A program made the position numbers and the translations under genes. The notes beneath the pieces were generated by a model. The model searched no databases and had not been told where the DNA came from. It worked only from the letters and a program-made list of their open reading frames with translations. 64,000 bases of DNA from Sepiola atlantica. Lineage: Eukaryota > Mollusca > Cephalopoda > Sepiida > Sepiolidae. Where the stretch lies: contig CAUVYP010000244.1 in the NCBI GenBank assembly GCA_963556195.1, positions 3,038,001 to 3,102,000 on the forward strand, in the 5' to 3' direction. Below are positions 50,973-63,434 of the stretch, in pieces (position 1 is the stretch's first letter; every line of letters starts with the position of its first letter).

Positions 50973-53390
50973 AAAGTTGATATCGCTTTTGTTTATAACT
51001 TCCACATTTATTCGAATTGTGCAACGAAACTTTGCAGACAGTCGCGGAGACACATTTGCTACTGAAGTACCAAGTTTCAGAAGTGCAGCTCTTGTACTGC
51101 CGGAGATATGTCGATACAAACTGAATACGCAAAACATCAACAAAATTTAGCGCGTTTTAAAGTTGATATCGCTTTTGTTTATAACTTCCACATTTATTCG
51201 AAGTGTGCAACGAAACTTTGCAGACAGTCTCGAATAGGCCTTTTCTACTGAAGTACAAAGTTTCAGAAGTTCAGCTCTTGTACTGCCGGAGATATGTCGA
51301 TACAAACTGAATACGCAAAAAACCAACAAAATTTAGCGCGTTTTAAAGTTGATATCGCTTTTGTTTATAACTTCCACATTTATTCGAATTGTGCAACGAA
51401 ACTTTGCAGACAGTCTCGAATAGGCCTCCTCTACTGAAGTACCAAGTTTCAGAAGTGCAGCTCTTGTACTGCCGGAGATATGTCGATACAAACTGAATAC
51501 GCAAATCATCAACAAAATTTAGCGCGTTTTAAAGTTGATATCGCTTTTGTTTATAACTTCCACATTTATTCGAATTGTGCAACGAAACTTTGCAGACAGT
51601 CTCAAATAGGCCTCCTCTACTGAAGTACCAAGTGTCAGAAGTGCAGCTCTTGTACTGCCGGAGATATGTCGATACAAACTGAATACGCAAAACATCAACA
51701 AAATTTAGCGCGTTTTAAAGTTGATATCGCTTTTGTCTATAACTTCTACATTTATTCGAATTGTGCAACGAAACTTTGCAGACAGTCTCGAATAGGCCTC
51801 CTCTACTGGAGTACCAAGTTTCAGAAGTGCAGCTCTTGTACTGCCGGAGATATGTCGATACAAACTGAATACGCAAAACATCAACAAAATTTAGCGCGTT
51901 TTAAAGTTGATATCGCTTTTGTTTATAACTGTCACATTTATTCGAATTGTGCCACGAAACTTTGCAGACAGTCGCGGAGAAACATTTTCTACTGAAGTAC
52001 CAAGTTTCAGAAGTGCAGCTCTTGTACTGCCGGAGATATGTCGATACAAACTGAATACGCAAAACATCAACAAAATTTAGCGCGTTTTAAAGTTGATATC
52101 GCTTTTGTTTATAACTTCCCCATTTATTCGAATTGTGCAACGAAACTTTGCAGACAGTCGCGGAGACACATTTTTTACTGAAGTACCAAGGTTCAGAAGT
52201 GCAGCTCTTGTACTGCCGGAGATATGTCGATACAAACTGAATACGCAAAACATCAACAAAATTTAGCGCGTTTTAAAGTTGATATCGCTTTTGTTTATAA
52301 CTTCCACATTTATTCGAATTGTGCAACGAAACTTTGCAGACAGTCGCGGAGACACATGTTCTACTGAAGTACCAAGTTTCAGACGTGCAGCTCCTGTACT
52401 GCCGGAGATATGTCGATACAAACTGAATACGCAAATCATCAACAACATTTAGCGCGTTTTAATGTTGATATCGCTTTTGTATATAACTTCCTTATTTATT
52501 TGAATTGTGCAACGAAACTTTGCAGACAGTCTCAAATAGGCCTTTTCTACTGAAGTACCAAGTTTCAGAAGTGCAGCTCTTGTACTGCCGGAGATATGTC
52601 GATACAAACTGAATACGCAAAAAATCAACAAAATTTAGCGCGTTTTAAAGTTGATATCGCTTTTGTTTATAACTTCCACATTTATTCGAATTGTGCAACG
52701 AAACTTTGCAGACAGTCTCGAATAGGCCTCCTCTACTGGAGTACCAAGTTTCAGAAGTGCAGCTCTTGTACTGCCGGAGATATGTCGATACAAACTGAAT
52801 ACGCAAAACATCAACAAAATGTAGCGCGTTTTAAAGTTGATATCGCTTTTGTTTATAACTTTCACATTTATTCGAATTGTGCCACGAAACTTTGCAGACA
52901 GTCGCGGAGAAACATTTTCTACTGAAGTACCAAGTTTCAGAAGTGCAGCTCTTGTACTGCAAGAGATATGTCGATACAAACTGAATACGCAAAACATCAA
53001 CAAAATTTAGCGCGTTTGAAAGTTGATATCGCTTTTGTTTATAACTTCCCCATTTATTCGAATTGTGCAACGAAACTTTGCAGACAGTCGCGGAGACACA
53101 TTTTCTACTGAAGTACCAAGGTTCAGAAGTGCAGCTCTTGTACTGCCGGAGATATGTCGATACAAACTGAATACGCAAAACATCAACAAAATTTCGCGCG
53201 TTTTAAAGTTGATATCGCTTTTGTTTATAACTTCCACATGTATTCGAATTGTGCAACGACACTTTGCAGACAGTCGCGGAGACACATTTTCTACTGAAGT
53301 ACTAAGTTTCAGAAGTGCAGCTCTTGTATTGCCGGAGATATGTCGATACAAACTGAATACGCAACACATCAACAAAATTTAGCGCGTTTT
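50973..53390. repeat. 14-monomer HOR, copy 2 reduced to 13 units
   Basis: Same order as 48,369-50,972 but 2,418 bp long, because two units (49,671-50,042 in copy 1) are represented by one chimeric unit at 52,275-52,460. The following unit (53,391) belongs to a different series. Confidence 0.78.
52275..52460. repeat. Chimeric monomer marking a one-unit deletion
   Basis: The left part (aacttccacattt) agrees with the unit at 49,671. The right part (gacacatgttc, cagacgtgc, gcaaatcatc end) agrees with the next unit at 49,857, whose own left part reads aacttccatattt. The simplest reading is an exchange between neighbouring units that removed 186 bp. It also has private changes: gctcctgtac and a final aacaacattt. 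Confidence 0.7.
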
Positions 53391-53576
53391 AAAGTTGATA
53401 TCGCTTTTGTTTATAACTTCCACATTTATTCGAATTGTGCAACGAAACTTTGCAGACAGTCTCGAATAGGCCTCCTCTACTGAAGTACCAAGTTTCAGAA
53501 GTGCAGCTCTTGTACTGCCGGAGATATGTCGATACAAATTGAATACGCAAAAAACCAACAAAATTTAGCGCGTTTT

Positions 53577-55808
53577 AAAGTTGATATCGCTTTTGTTTAT
53601 AACTTCCACATTTATTCGAATTGTGCAACGAAACTTTGCAGACAGTCTCGAATAGGCCTCCTCTACTGGAGCATTAAGTTTCAGAAGTGCAGCTCTTGTA
53701 CTGCCGGAGATATGTCGATACAAACTGAATACGCAAATCATCAACAAAATTTAGCGCGTTTTAATGTTGATATCGCTTTTGTTTATAACTTCCACATTTA
53801 TTCGAATTGTGCAACGAAACTTTGCAGACAGTCTCGAATAGGCCTTTTCTACTGAAGTACCAAGTTTCAGAAGTGCAGCTCTTGTACTGCCGGAGATATG
53901 TCGATACAAACTTAATACGCAAAACATCAACAAAATTTCGCGCGTTTTAAAGTTGATATCGCTTTTGTTTATAACTTCCACATTTATTCGAATTGTGCAA
54001 CGAAACTTTGCAGACAGTCTCGAATAGGCCTTTTCTACTGAAGCACCAAGTTTAAGAAGTGCAGCTCTTGTAGTTCCGGAGATATGTCGATACAAACTGA
54101 ATACGCAAAACATCAACAAAATTTAGCGCGTTTTAAAGTTGATATCGCTTTTGTGTATAACTTCCCCATTTATTCGAATTGTGCAACGAAACTTTGCAGA
54201 CAGTCGCGGAGACACATTTTCTACTGAAGTACCAAGGTTCAGAAGTGCAGCTCTTGTACTGCCGGAGATATGTCGATACAAACTGAATACGCAAAACATC
54301 AACAAAATTTAGCGCGTTTTAAAGTTGATATCGCTTTTGTTTATAACTTCCACATTTATTCGAATTGTGCAACGAAACTTTGCAGACAGTCGCGGAGACA
54401 CATTTTCAACTGAAGTACCAAGGTTCAGAAGTGCAGCTCTTGTACTGCCGGAGATATGTCGATACAAACTGAATACGCAAAACATCAACAAAATTTAGCG
54501 CGTTTTAAAGTTGATATCGCTTTTGTTTATAACTTCCACATTTATTCGAATTGTGCAACGAAACTTTGCAGACAGTCGCGGAGACACATTTTCTACTGAA
54601 GTACCAAGTTTCAGAAGTGCAGCTCTTGTACTGCCGGAGATATGTCGATACAAACTGAATACGCAAAACATCAACAAAATTTAGCGCGTTTTAAAGTTGA
54701 TATCGCTTTTGTTTATAACTTCCATATTTATTCGAATTGTGCAACGAAACTTTGCAGACAGTCGCGGAGACACATGTTCTACTGAAGTACCAAGTTTCAG
54801 ACGTGCAGCTCTTGTACTGCCGGAGATATGTCGATACAAACTGAATACGCAAATCATCAACAAAATTTAGCGCGTTTTAATGTTGATATCGCTTTTGTAT
54901 ATAACTTCCACATTTATTCGAATTGTGCAACGAAACTTTGCAGACAGTCTCAAATAGGCCTTTTCTACTGAAGTACCAAGTTTCAGAAGTGCAGCTCTTG
55001 TACTGCCGGAGATATGTCGATACAAACTGAATACGCAAAAAATCAACAAAATTTAGCGCGTTTTAAAGTTGATATCGCTTTTGTTTATAACTTCCCCATT
55101 TATTCGAATTGTGCAACGAAACTTTGCAGACAGTCGCGGAGACACATTTTCTACTGAAGTACCAAGGTTCAGAAGTGCAGCTCTTGTACTGCCGGAGACA
55201 TGTCGATACAAACTGAATACGCAAAACATCAACAAAATTTCGCGCGTTTTAAAGTTGATATCGCTTTTGTTTATAACTTCCACATTTATTCGAATTGTGC
55301 CACGAAACTTTGCAGACAGTCGCGGAGACACATGTTCTACTGAAGTACCAAGTTTCAGAAGTGCAGCTCTTGTACTGCCGGAGATATGTCGATACAAACT
55401 GAATACGCAAAACATCAACAAAATTTCGCGCGTTTTAAAGTTGATATCGCTTTTGTTTATAACTTCCACATGTATTCGAATTGTGCAACGAAACTTTGCA
55501 GACAGTCGCGGAGACACATTTTCTACTGAAGTACTAAGTTTCAGAAGTGCAGCTCTTGTATTGCCGGAGATATGTCGATACAAACTGAATACGCAAAACA
55601 TCAACAAAATTTAGCGCGTTTTAAAGTTGATATCGCTTTTGTTTATAACTTCCACATTTATTCGAATTGTGCAACGAAACTTTGCAGACAGTCTCGAATA
55701 GGCCTCCTCTACTGAAGTACCAAGTTTAAGAAGTGCAGCTCCTGTACTGCCGGAGATATGTCGATACAAACTGAATACGCAAAAAACCAACAAAATTTAG
55801 CGCGTTTT
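53577..55808. repeat. Variable-length HOR, 12-unit copy
   Basis: Starts with the ctactggagcattaag class-A unit. The next three units are constant in all copies: an aatgttgat class-A unit with aaacttaatacg, a class-A unit with ctgaagcacc, and a class-B unit with ttgtgtataac and aacttccccattt. Eight more units follow before the next start. This copy has the private changes gtttaagaag and gtagttccgg at about 54,050-54,076. Confidence 0.8.
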
Positions 55809-56374
55809 AAAGTTGATATCGCTTTTGTTTATAACTTCCACATTTATTCGAATTGTGCAACGAAACTTTGCAGACAGTCTCGAATAGGCCTCCTCTACTG
55901 GAGCATTAAGTTTCAGAAGTGCAGCTCTTGTACTGCCGGAGATATGTCGATACAAACTGAATACGCAAATCATCAACAAAATTTAGCGCGTTTTAATGTT
56001 GATATCGCTTTTGTTTATAACTTCCACATTTATTCGAATTGTGCAACGAAACTTTGCAGACAGTCTCGAATAGGCCTTTTCTACTGATGTACCAAGTTTC
56101 AGAAGTGCAGCTCTTGTACTGCCGGAGATATGTCGATACAAACTTAATACGCAAAACATCAACAAAATTTCGCGCGTTTTAAAGTTGATATCGCTTTTGT
56201 TTATAACTTCCACATTTATTCGAATTGTGCAACGAAACTTTGCAGACAGTCTCGAATAGGCCTTTTCTACTGAAGCACCAAGTTTCAGAAGTGCAGCTCT
56301 TGTACTGCCGGAGATATGTCGATACAAACTGAATACGCAAAACATCAACAAAATTTAGCGCGTTTTAAAGTTGA
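54803..56374. repeat. Block of at least 1,572 bp, copy 1 (partner 62,429-64,000)
   Basis: Identical on line-by-line reading to 62,429-64,000 (offset 7,626, 41 units). The match includes the private changes gagacatgtcg, gtttaagaag plus gctcctgtac, and ctgatgtacc. The left limit is 54,802 (c) against 62,428 (a). Confidence 0.85.
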
Positions 56375-58970
56375 TATCGCTTTTGTGTATAACTTCCCCA
56401 TTTATTCGAATTGTGCAACGAAACTTTGCAGACAGTCGCGGAGACACATTTTCTACTGAAGTACCAAGGTTCAGAAGTGCAGCTCTTGTACTGCCGGAGA
56501 TATGTCGATACAAACTGAATACGCAAAACATCAACAAAATTTAGCGCGTTTTAAAGTTGATATCGCTTTTGTTTATAACTTCCACATTTATTCGAATTGT
56601 GCAACGAAACTTTGCAGACAGTCGCGGAGACACATTTTCTACTGAAGTACCAAGTTTCAGAAGTGCAGCTCTTGTACTGCCGGAGATATGTCGATACAAA
56701 CTGAATACGCAAAACATCAACAAAATTTAGCGCGTTTTAAAGTTGATATCGCTTTTGTTTATAACTTCCCCATTTATTCGAATTGTGCAACGAAACTTTG
56801 CAGACAGTCGCGGAGACACATTTTCTACTGAAGTACCAAGGTTCAGAAGTGCAGCTCTTGTACTGCCGGAGATATGTCGATACAAACTGAATACGCAAAA
56901 CATCAACAAAATTTAGCGCGTTTTAAAGTTGATATCGCTTTTGTTTATAACTTCCACATTTATTCGAATTGTGCCACGAAACTTTGCAGACAGTCGCGGA
57001 GACACATGTTCTACTGAAGTACCAAGGTTCAGAAGTGCAGCTCTTGTACTGCCGGAGATATGTCGATACAAACTGAATACGCAAAACATCAACAAAATTT
57101 CGCGCGTTTTAAAGTTGATATCGCTTTTGTTTATAACTTCCACATGTATTCGAATTGTGCAACGAAACTTTGCAGACAGTCGCGGAGACACATTTTCTAC
57201 TGAAGTACTAAGTTTCAGAAGTGCAGCTCTTGTATTGCCGGAGATATGTCGATACAAACTGAATACGCAAAACATCAACAAAATTTAGCGCGTTTTAAAG
57301 TTGATATCGCTTTTGTTTATAACTTCCACATTTATTCGAATTGTGCAACGAAACTTTGCAGACAGTCTCGAATAGGCCTCCTCTACTGAAGTACCAAGGT
57401 TCAGAAGTGCAGCTCTTGTACTGCCGGAGATATGTCGATACAAACTGAATACGCAAAACATCAACAAAATTTAGCGCGTTTTAAAGTTGATATCGCTTTT
57501 GTTTATAACTTCCACATTTATTCGAATTGTGAAACGAAACTTTGCAGACAGTCGCGGAGACACATGTTCTACTGCAGTACCAAGTTTCAGACGTGCAGCT
57601 CTTGTACTGCCGGAGATATGTCGATACAAACTGAATACGCAAATCATCAACAAAATTTAGTGCGTTTTAATGTTGATATCGCTTTTGTATATAACTTCCA
57701 CATTTATTCGAATTGTGCAACGAAACTTTGCAGACAGTCTCAAATAGGCCTTTTCTACTGAAGTACCAAGTTTCAGAAGTGCAGCTCTTGTACTGCCGGA
57801 GATATGTCGATACAAACTGAATACGCAAAAAATCAACAAAATTTAGCGCGTTTTAAAGTTGATATCGCTTTTGTTTATAACTTCCACATTTATTCGAATT
57901 GTGCAACGAAACTTTGCAGACAGTCTCGAATAGGCCTCCTCTACTGGAGTACCAAGTTTCAGAAGTGCAGCTCTTGTACTGCCGGAGATATGTCGATACA
58001 AACTGAATACGCAAAACATCAACAAAATGTAGCGCGTTTTAAAGTTGATATCGCTTTTGTTTATAACTTTCACATTTATTCGAATTGTGCCACGAAACTT
58101 TGCAGACAGTCGCGGAGAAACATTTTCCACTGAAGTACCAAGTTTCAGAAGTGCAGCTCTTGTACTGCCGGAGATATGTCGATACAAACTGAATACGCAA
58201 AACATCAACAAAATTTAGCGCGTTTTAAAGTTGATATCGCTTTTGTTTATAACTTCCCCATTTATTCGAATTGTGCAACGAAACTTTGCAGACAGTCGCG
58301 GAGACACATTTTCTACTGAAGTACCAAGGTTCAGAAGTGCAGCTCTTGTACTGCCGGAGATAAGTCGATACAAACTGAATACGCAAAACATCAACAAAAT
58401 TTAGCGCGTTTTAAAGTTGATATCGCTTTTGTTTATAACTTCCACATTTATTCGAATTGTGCCACGAAACTTTGCAGACAGTCGCTGAGACACATGTTCT
58501 ACTGAAGTACCAAGTTTCAGAAGTGCAGCTCTTGTACTGCCGGAGATATGTCGATACAAACTGAATACGCAAAACATCAACAAAATTTCGCGCGTTTGAA
58601 AGTTGATATCGCTTTTGTTTATAACTTCCACATGTATTCGAATTGTGCAACGAAACTTTGCAGACAGTCGCGGAGACACATTTTCTACTGAAGTACTAAG
58701 TCTCAGAAGTGCAGCTCTTGTATTGCCGGAGATATGTCGATACAAACTGAATACGCAAAACATCAACAAAATTTAGCGCGTTTTAAAGTTGATATCGCTT
58801 TTGTTTATAACTTCCACATTTATTCGAATTGTGCAACGAAACTTTGCAGACAGTCTCGAATAGGCCTCCTCTACTGAAGTACCAAGTTTCAGAAGTGCAG
58901 CTCTTGTACTGCCGGAGATATGTCGATACAAACTGAATACGCAAAAAACCAACAAAATTTAGCGCGTTTT
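55809..58970. repeat. Variable-length HOR, 17-unit copy
   Basis: Begins with the ctggagcattaag unit at 55,809. The first nine units correspond to those at 60,273, after which the order differs. It contains ttgtatataac (57,669) and gagaaacattttc (58,041) units, the latter shared with the 26-unit-spaced family. Confidence 0.8.
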
Positions 58971-60272
58971 AAAGTTGATATCGCTTTTGTTTATAACTTC
59001 CACATTTATTCGAATTGTGCAACGAAACTTTGCAGACAGTCTCGAATAGGCCTCCTCTACTGAAGCATTAAGTTTCAGAAGTGCAGCTCTTGTACTGCCG
59101 GAGATATGTCGATACAAACTGAATACGCAAATCATCAACAAAATTTAGCGCGTTTTAATGTTGATATCGCTTTTGTTTATAACTTCCACATTTATTCGAA
59201 TTGTGCAACGAAACTTTGCAGACAGTCTCGAATAGGCCTTTTCTACTGAAGTACCAAGTTTCAGAAGTGCAGCTCTTGTACTGCCGGAGATATGTCGATA
59301 CAAACTTAATACGCAAAACATCAACAAAATTTCGCGCGTTTTAAAGTTGATATCGCTTTTGTTTATAACTTCCACATTTATTCGAATTGTGCAACGAAAC
59401 TTTGCAGACAGTCTCGAATAGGCCTTTTCTACTGAAGCACCAAGTTTCAGAAGTGCAGCTCTTGTACTGCCGGAGATATGTCGATACAAACTGAATACGC
59501 AAAACATCAACAAAATTTAGCGCGTTTTAAAGTTGATATCGCTTTTGTGTATAACTTCCCCATTTATTCGAATTGTGCAACGAAACTTTGCAGACAGTCG
59601 CGGAGACACATTTTCTACTGAAGTACCAAGGTTCAGAAGTGCAGCTCTTGTACTGCCGGAGATATGTCGATACAAACTGAATACGCAAAACATCAACAAA
59701 ATTTAGCGCGTTTTAAAGTTGATATCGCTTTTGTTTATAACTTCCACATTTATTCGAATTGTGCAACGAAACTTTGCAGACAGTCGCGGAGACACATTTT
59801 CTACTGAAGTACCAAGTTTCAGAAGTGCAGCTCTTGTACTGCCGGAGATATGTCGATACAAACTGAATACGCAAAACATCAACAAAATTTCGCGCGTTTT
59901 AAAGTTGATATCGCTTTTGTTTATAACTTCCACATGTATTCGAATTGTGCAACGAAACTTTGCAGACAGTCGCGGAGACACATTTTCTACTGAAGTACTA
60001 AGTTTCAGAAGTGCAGCTCTTGTATTGCCGGAGATATGTCGATACAAACTGAATACGCAAAACATCAACAAAATTTAGCGCGTTTTAAAGTTGATATCGC
60101 TTTTGTTTATAACTTCCACATTTATTCGAATTGTGCAACGAAACTTTGCAGACAGTCTCGAATAGGCCTTCTCTACTGAAGTACCAAGTTTCAGAAGTGC
60201 AGCTCTTGTACTGCCGGAGATATGTCGATACAAACTGAATACGCAAAAAACCAACAAAATTTAGCGCGTTTT
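58971..60272. repeat. Variable-length HOR, 7-unit copy
   Basis: The shortest copy (1,302 bp). Its first unit reads ctgaagcattaag, with a in place of g. It keeps the four constant first units and three more, and lacks the middle of the longer copies. Confidence 0.8.
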
Positions 60273-63200
60273 AAAGTTGATATCGCTTTTGTTTATAACT
60301 TCCACATTTATTCGAATTGTGCAACGAAACTTTGCAGACAGTCTCGAATAGGCCTCCTCTACTGGAGCATTAAGTTTCAGAAGTGCAGCTCTTGTACTGC
60401 CGGAGATATGTCGATACAAACTGAATACGCAAATCATCAACAAAATTTAGCGCGTTTTAATGTTGATATCGCTTTTGTTTATAACTTCCACATTTATTCG
60501 AATTGTGCAACGAAACTTTGCAGACAGTCTCGAATAGGCCTTTTCTACTGAAGTACCAAGTTTCAGAAGTGCAGCTCTTGTACTGCCGGAGATATGTCGA
60601 TACAAACTTAATACGCAAAACATCAACAAAATTTCGCGCGTTTTAAAGTTGATATCGCTTTTGTTTATAACTTCCACATTTATTCGAATTGTGCAACGAA
60701 ACTTTGCAGACAGTCTCGAATAGGCCTTTTCTACTGAAGCACCAAGTTTCAGAAGTGCAGCTCTTGTACTGCCGGAGATATGTCGATACAAACTGAATAC
60801 GCAAAACATCAACAAAATTTAGCGCGTTTTAAAGTTGATATCGCTTTTGTGTATAACTTCCCCATTTATTCGAATTGTGCAACGAAACTTTGCAGACAGT
60901 CGCGGAGACACATTTTCTACTGAAGTACCAAGGTTCAGAAGTGCAGCTCTTGTACTGCCGGAGATATGTCGATACAAACTGAATACGCAAAACATCAACA
61001 AAATTTAGCGCGTTTTAAAGTTGATATCGCTTTTGTTTATAACTTCCACATTTATTCGAATTGTGCAACGAAACTTTGCAGACAGTCGCGGAGACACATT
61101 TTCTACTGAAGTACCAAGTTTCAGAAGTGCAGCTCTTGTACTGCCGGAGATATGTCGATACAAACTGAATACGCAAAACATCAACAAAATTTAGCGCGTT
61201 TTAAAGTTGATATCGCTTTTGTTTATAACTTCCCCATTTATTCGAATTGTGCAACGAAACTTTGCAGACAGTCGCGGAGACACATTTTCTACTGAAGTAC
61301 CAAGGTTCAGAAGTGCAGCTCTTGTACTGCCGGAGATATGTCGATACAAACTGAATACGCAAAACATCAACAAAATTTAGCGCGTTTTAAAGTTGATATC
61401 GCTTTTGTTTATAACTTCCACATTTATTCGAATTGTGCCACGAAACTTTGCAGACAGTCGCGGAGACACATGTTCTACTGAAGTACCAAGGTTCAGAAGT
61501 GCAGCTCTTGTACTGCCGGAGATATGTCGATACAAACTGAATACGCAAAACATCAACAAAATTTCGCGCGTTTTAAAGTTGATATCGCTTTTGTTTATAA
61601 CTTCCACATGTATTCGAATTGTGCAACGAAACTTTGCAGACAGTCGCGGAGACACATTTTCTACTGAAGTACTAAGTTTCAGAAGTGCAGCTCTTGTATT
61701 GCCGGAGATATGTCGATACAAACTGAATACGCAAAACATCAACAAAATTTAGCGCGTTTTAAAGTTGATATCGCTTTTGTTTATAACTTCCACATTTATT
61801 CGAATTGTGCAACGAAACTTTGCAGACAGTCTCGAATAGGCCTCCTCTACTGAAGTACCAAGGTTCAGAAGTGCAGCTCTTGTACTGCCGGAGATATGTC
61901 GATACAAACTGAATACGCAAAACATCAACAAAATTTAGCGCGTTTTAAAGTTGATATCGCTTTTGTTTATAACTTCCACATTTATTCGAATTGTGCAACG
62001 AAACTTTGCAGACAGTCGCGGAGACACATTTCCTACTGAAGTACCAAGTTTCAGAAGTGCAGCTCTTGTACTGCCGGAGATATGTCGATACAAACTGAAT
62101 ACGCAAAACATCAACAAAATTTCGCGCGTTTTAAAGTTGATATCGCTTTTGTTTATAACTTCCACATGTATTCGAATTGTGCAACGAAACTTTGCAGACA
62201 GTCGCGGAGACACATTTTCTACTGAAGTACTAAGTTTCAGAAGTGCAGCTCTTGTATTGCCGGAGATATGTCGATACAAACTGAATACGCAAAACATCAA
62301 CAAAATTTAGCGCGTTTTAAAGTTGATATCGCTTTTGTTTATAACTTCCACATTTATTCGAATTGTGCAACGAAACTTTGCAGACAGTCTCGAATAGGCC
62401 TCCTCTACTGAAGTACCAAGGTTCAGAAGTGCAGCTCTTGTACTGCCGGAGATATGTCGATACAAACTGAATACGCAAATCATCAACAAAATTTAGCGCG
62501 TTTTAATGTTGATATCGCTTTTGTATATAACTTCCACATTTATTCGAATTGTGCAACGAAACTTTGCAGACAGTCTCAAATAGGCCTTTTCTACTGAAGT
62601 ACCAAGTTTCAGAAGTGCAGCTCTTGTACTGCCGGAGATATGTCGATACAAACTGAATACGCAAAAAATCAACAAAATTTAGCGCGTTTTAAAGTTGATA
62701 TCGCTTTTGTTTATAACTTCCCCATTTATTCGAATTGTGCAACGAAACTTTGCAGACAGTCGCGGAGACACATTTTCTACTGAAGTACCAAGGTTCAGAA
62801 GTGCAGCTCTTGTACTGCCGGAGACATGTCGATACAAACTGAATACGCAAAACATCAACAAAATTTCGCGCGTTTTAAAGTTGATATCGCTTTTGTTTAT
62901 AACTTCCACATTTATTCGAATTGTGCCACGAAACTTTGCAGACAGTCGCGGAGACACATGTTCTACTGAAGTACCAAGTTTCAGAAGTGCAGCTCTTGTA
63001 CTGCCGGAGATATGTCGATACAAACTGAATACGCAAAACATCAACAAAATTTCGCGCGTTTTAAAGTTGATATCGCTTTTGTTTATAACTTCCACATGTA
63101 TTCGAATTGTGCAACGAAACTTTGCAGACAGTCGCGGAGACACATTTTCTACTGAAGTACTAAGTTTCAGAAGTGCAGCTCTTGTATTGCCGGAGATATG

Positions 63201-63434
63201 TCGATACAAACTGAATACGCAAAACATCAACAAAATTTAGCGCGTTTTAAAGTTGATATCGCTTTTGTTTATAACTTCCACATTTATTCGAATTGTGCAA
63301 CGAAACTTTGCAGACAGTCTCGAATAGGCCTCCTCTACTGAAGTACCAAGTTTAAGAAGTGCAGCTCCTGTACTGCCGGAGATATGTCGATACAAACTGA
63401 ATACGCAAAAAACCAACAAAATTTAGCGCGTTTT
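60273..63434. repeat. Variable-length HOR, second 17-unit copy
   Basis: Starts at the ctggagcattaag unit at 60,273 and runs to the next such unit at 63,435. Units 4 to 9 (60,831-61,946) look identical to 56,367-57,482 (offset 4,464, 24 units). The last five match 54,879-55,808 instead, so the copy appears composite. Confidence 0.8.

Noticed and set aside
40747..63240. Plus-strand open frames up to 181 residues (for example 40,747-41,292, 47,629-48,174 and 62,695-63,240)
   Set aside because: These too come from three units in a row with the ttcgcg boundary and class-B boxes. They repeat the same 62-residue translation, overlap the minus-strand frames, and behave as satellite, not as a repeat protein gene.
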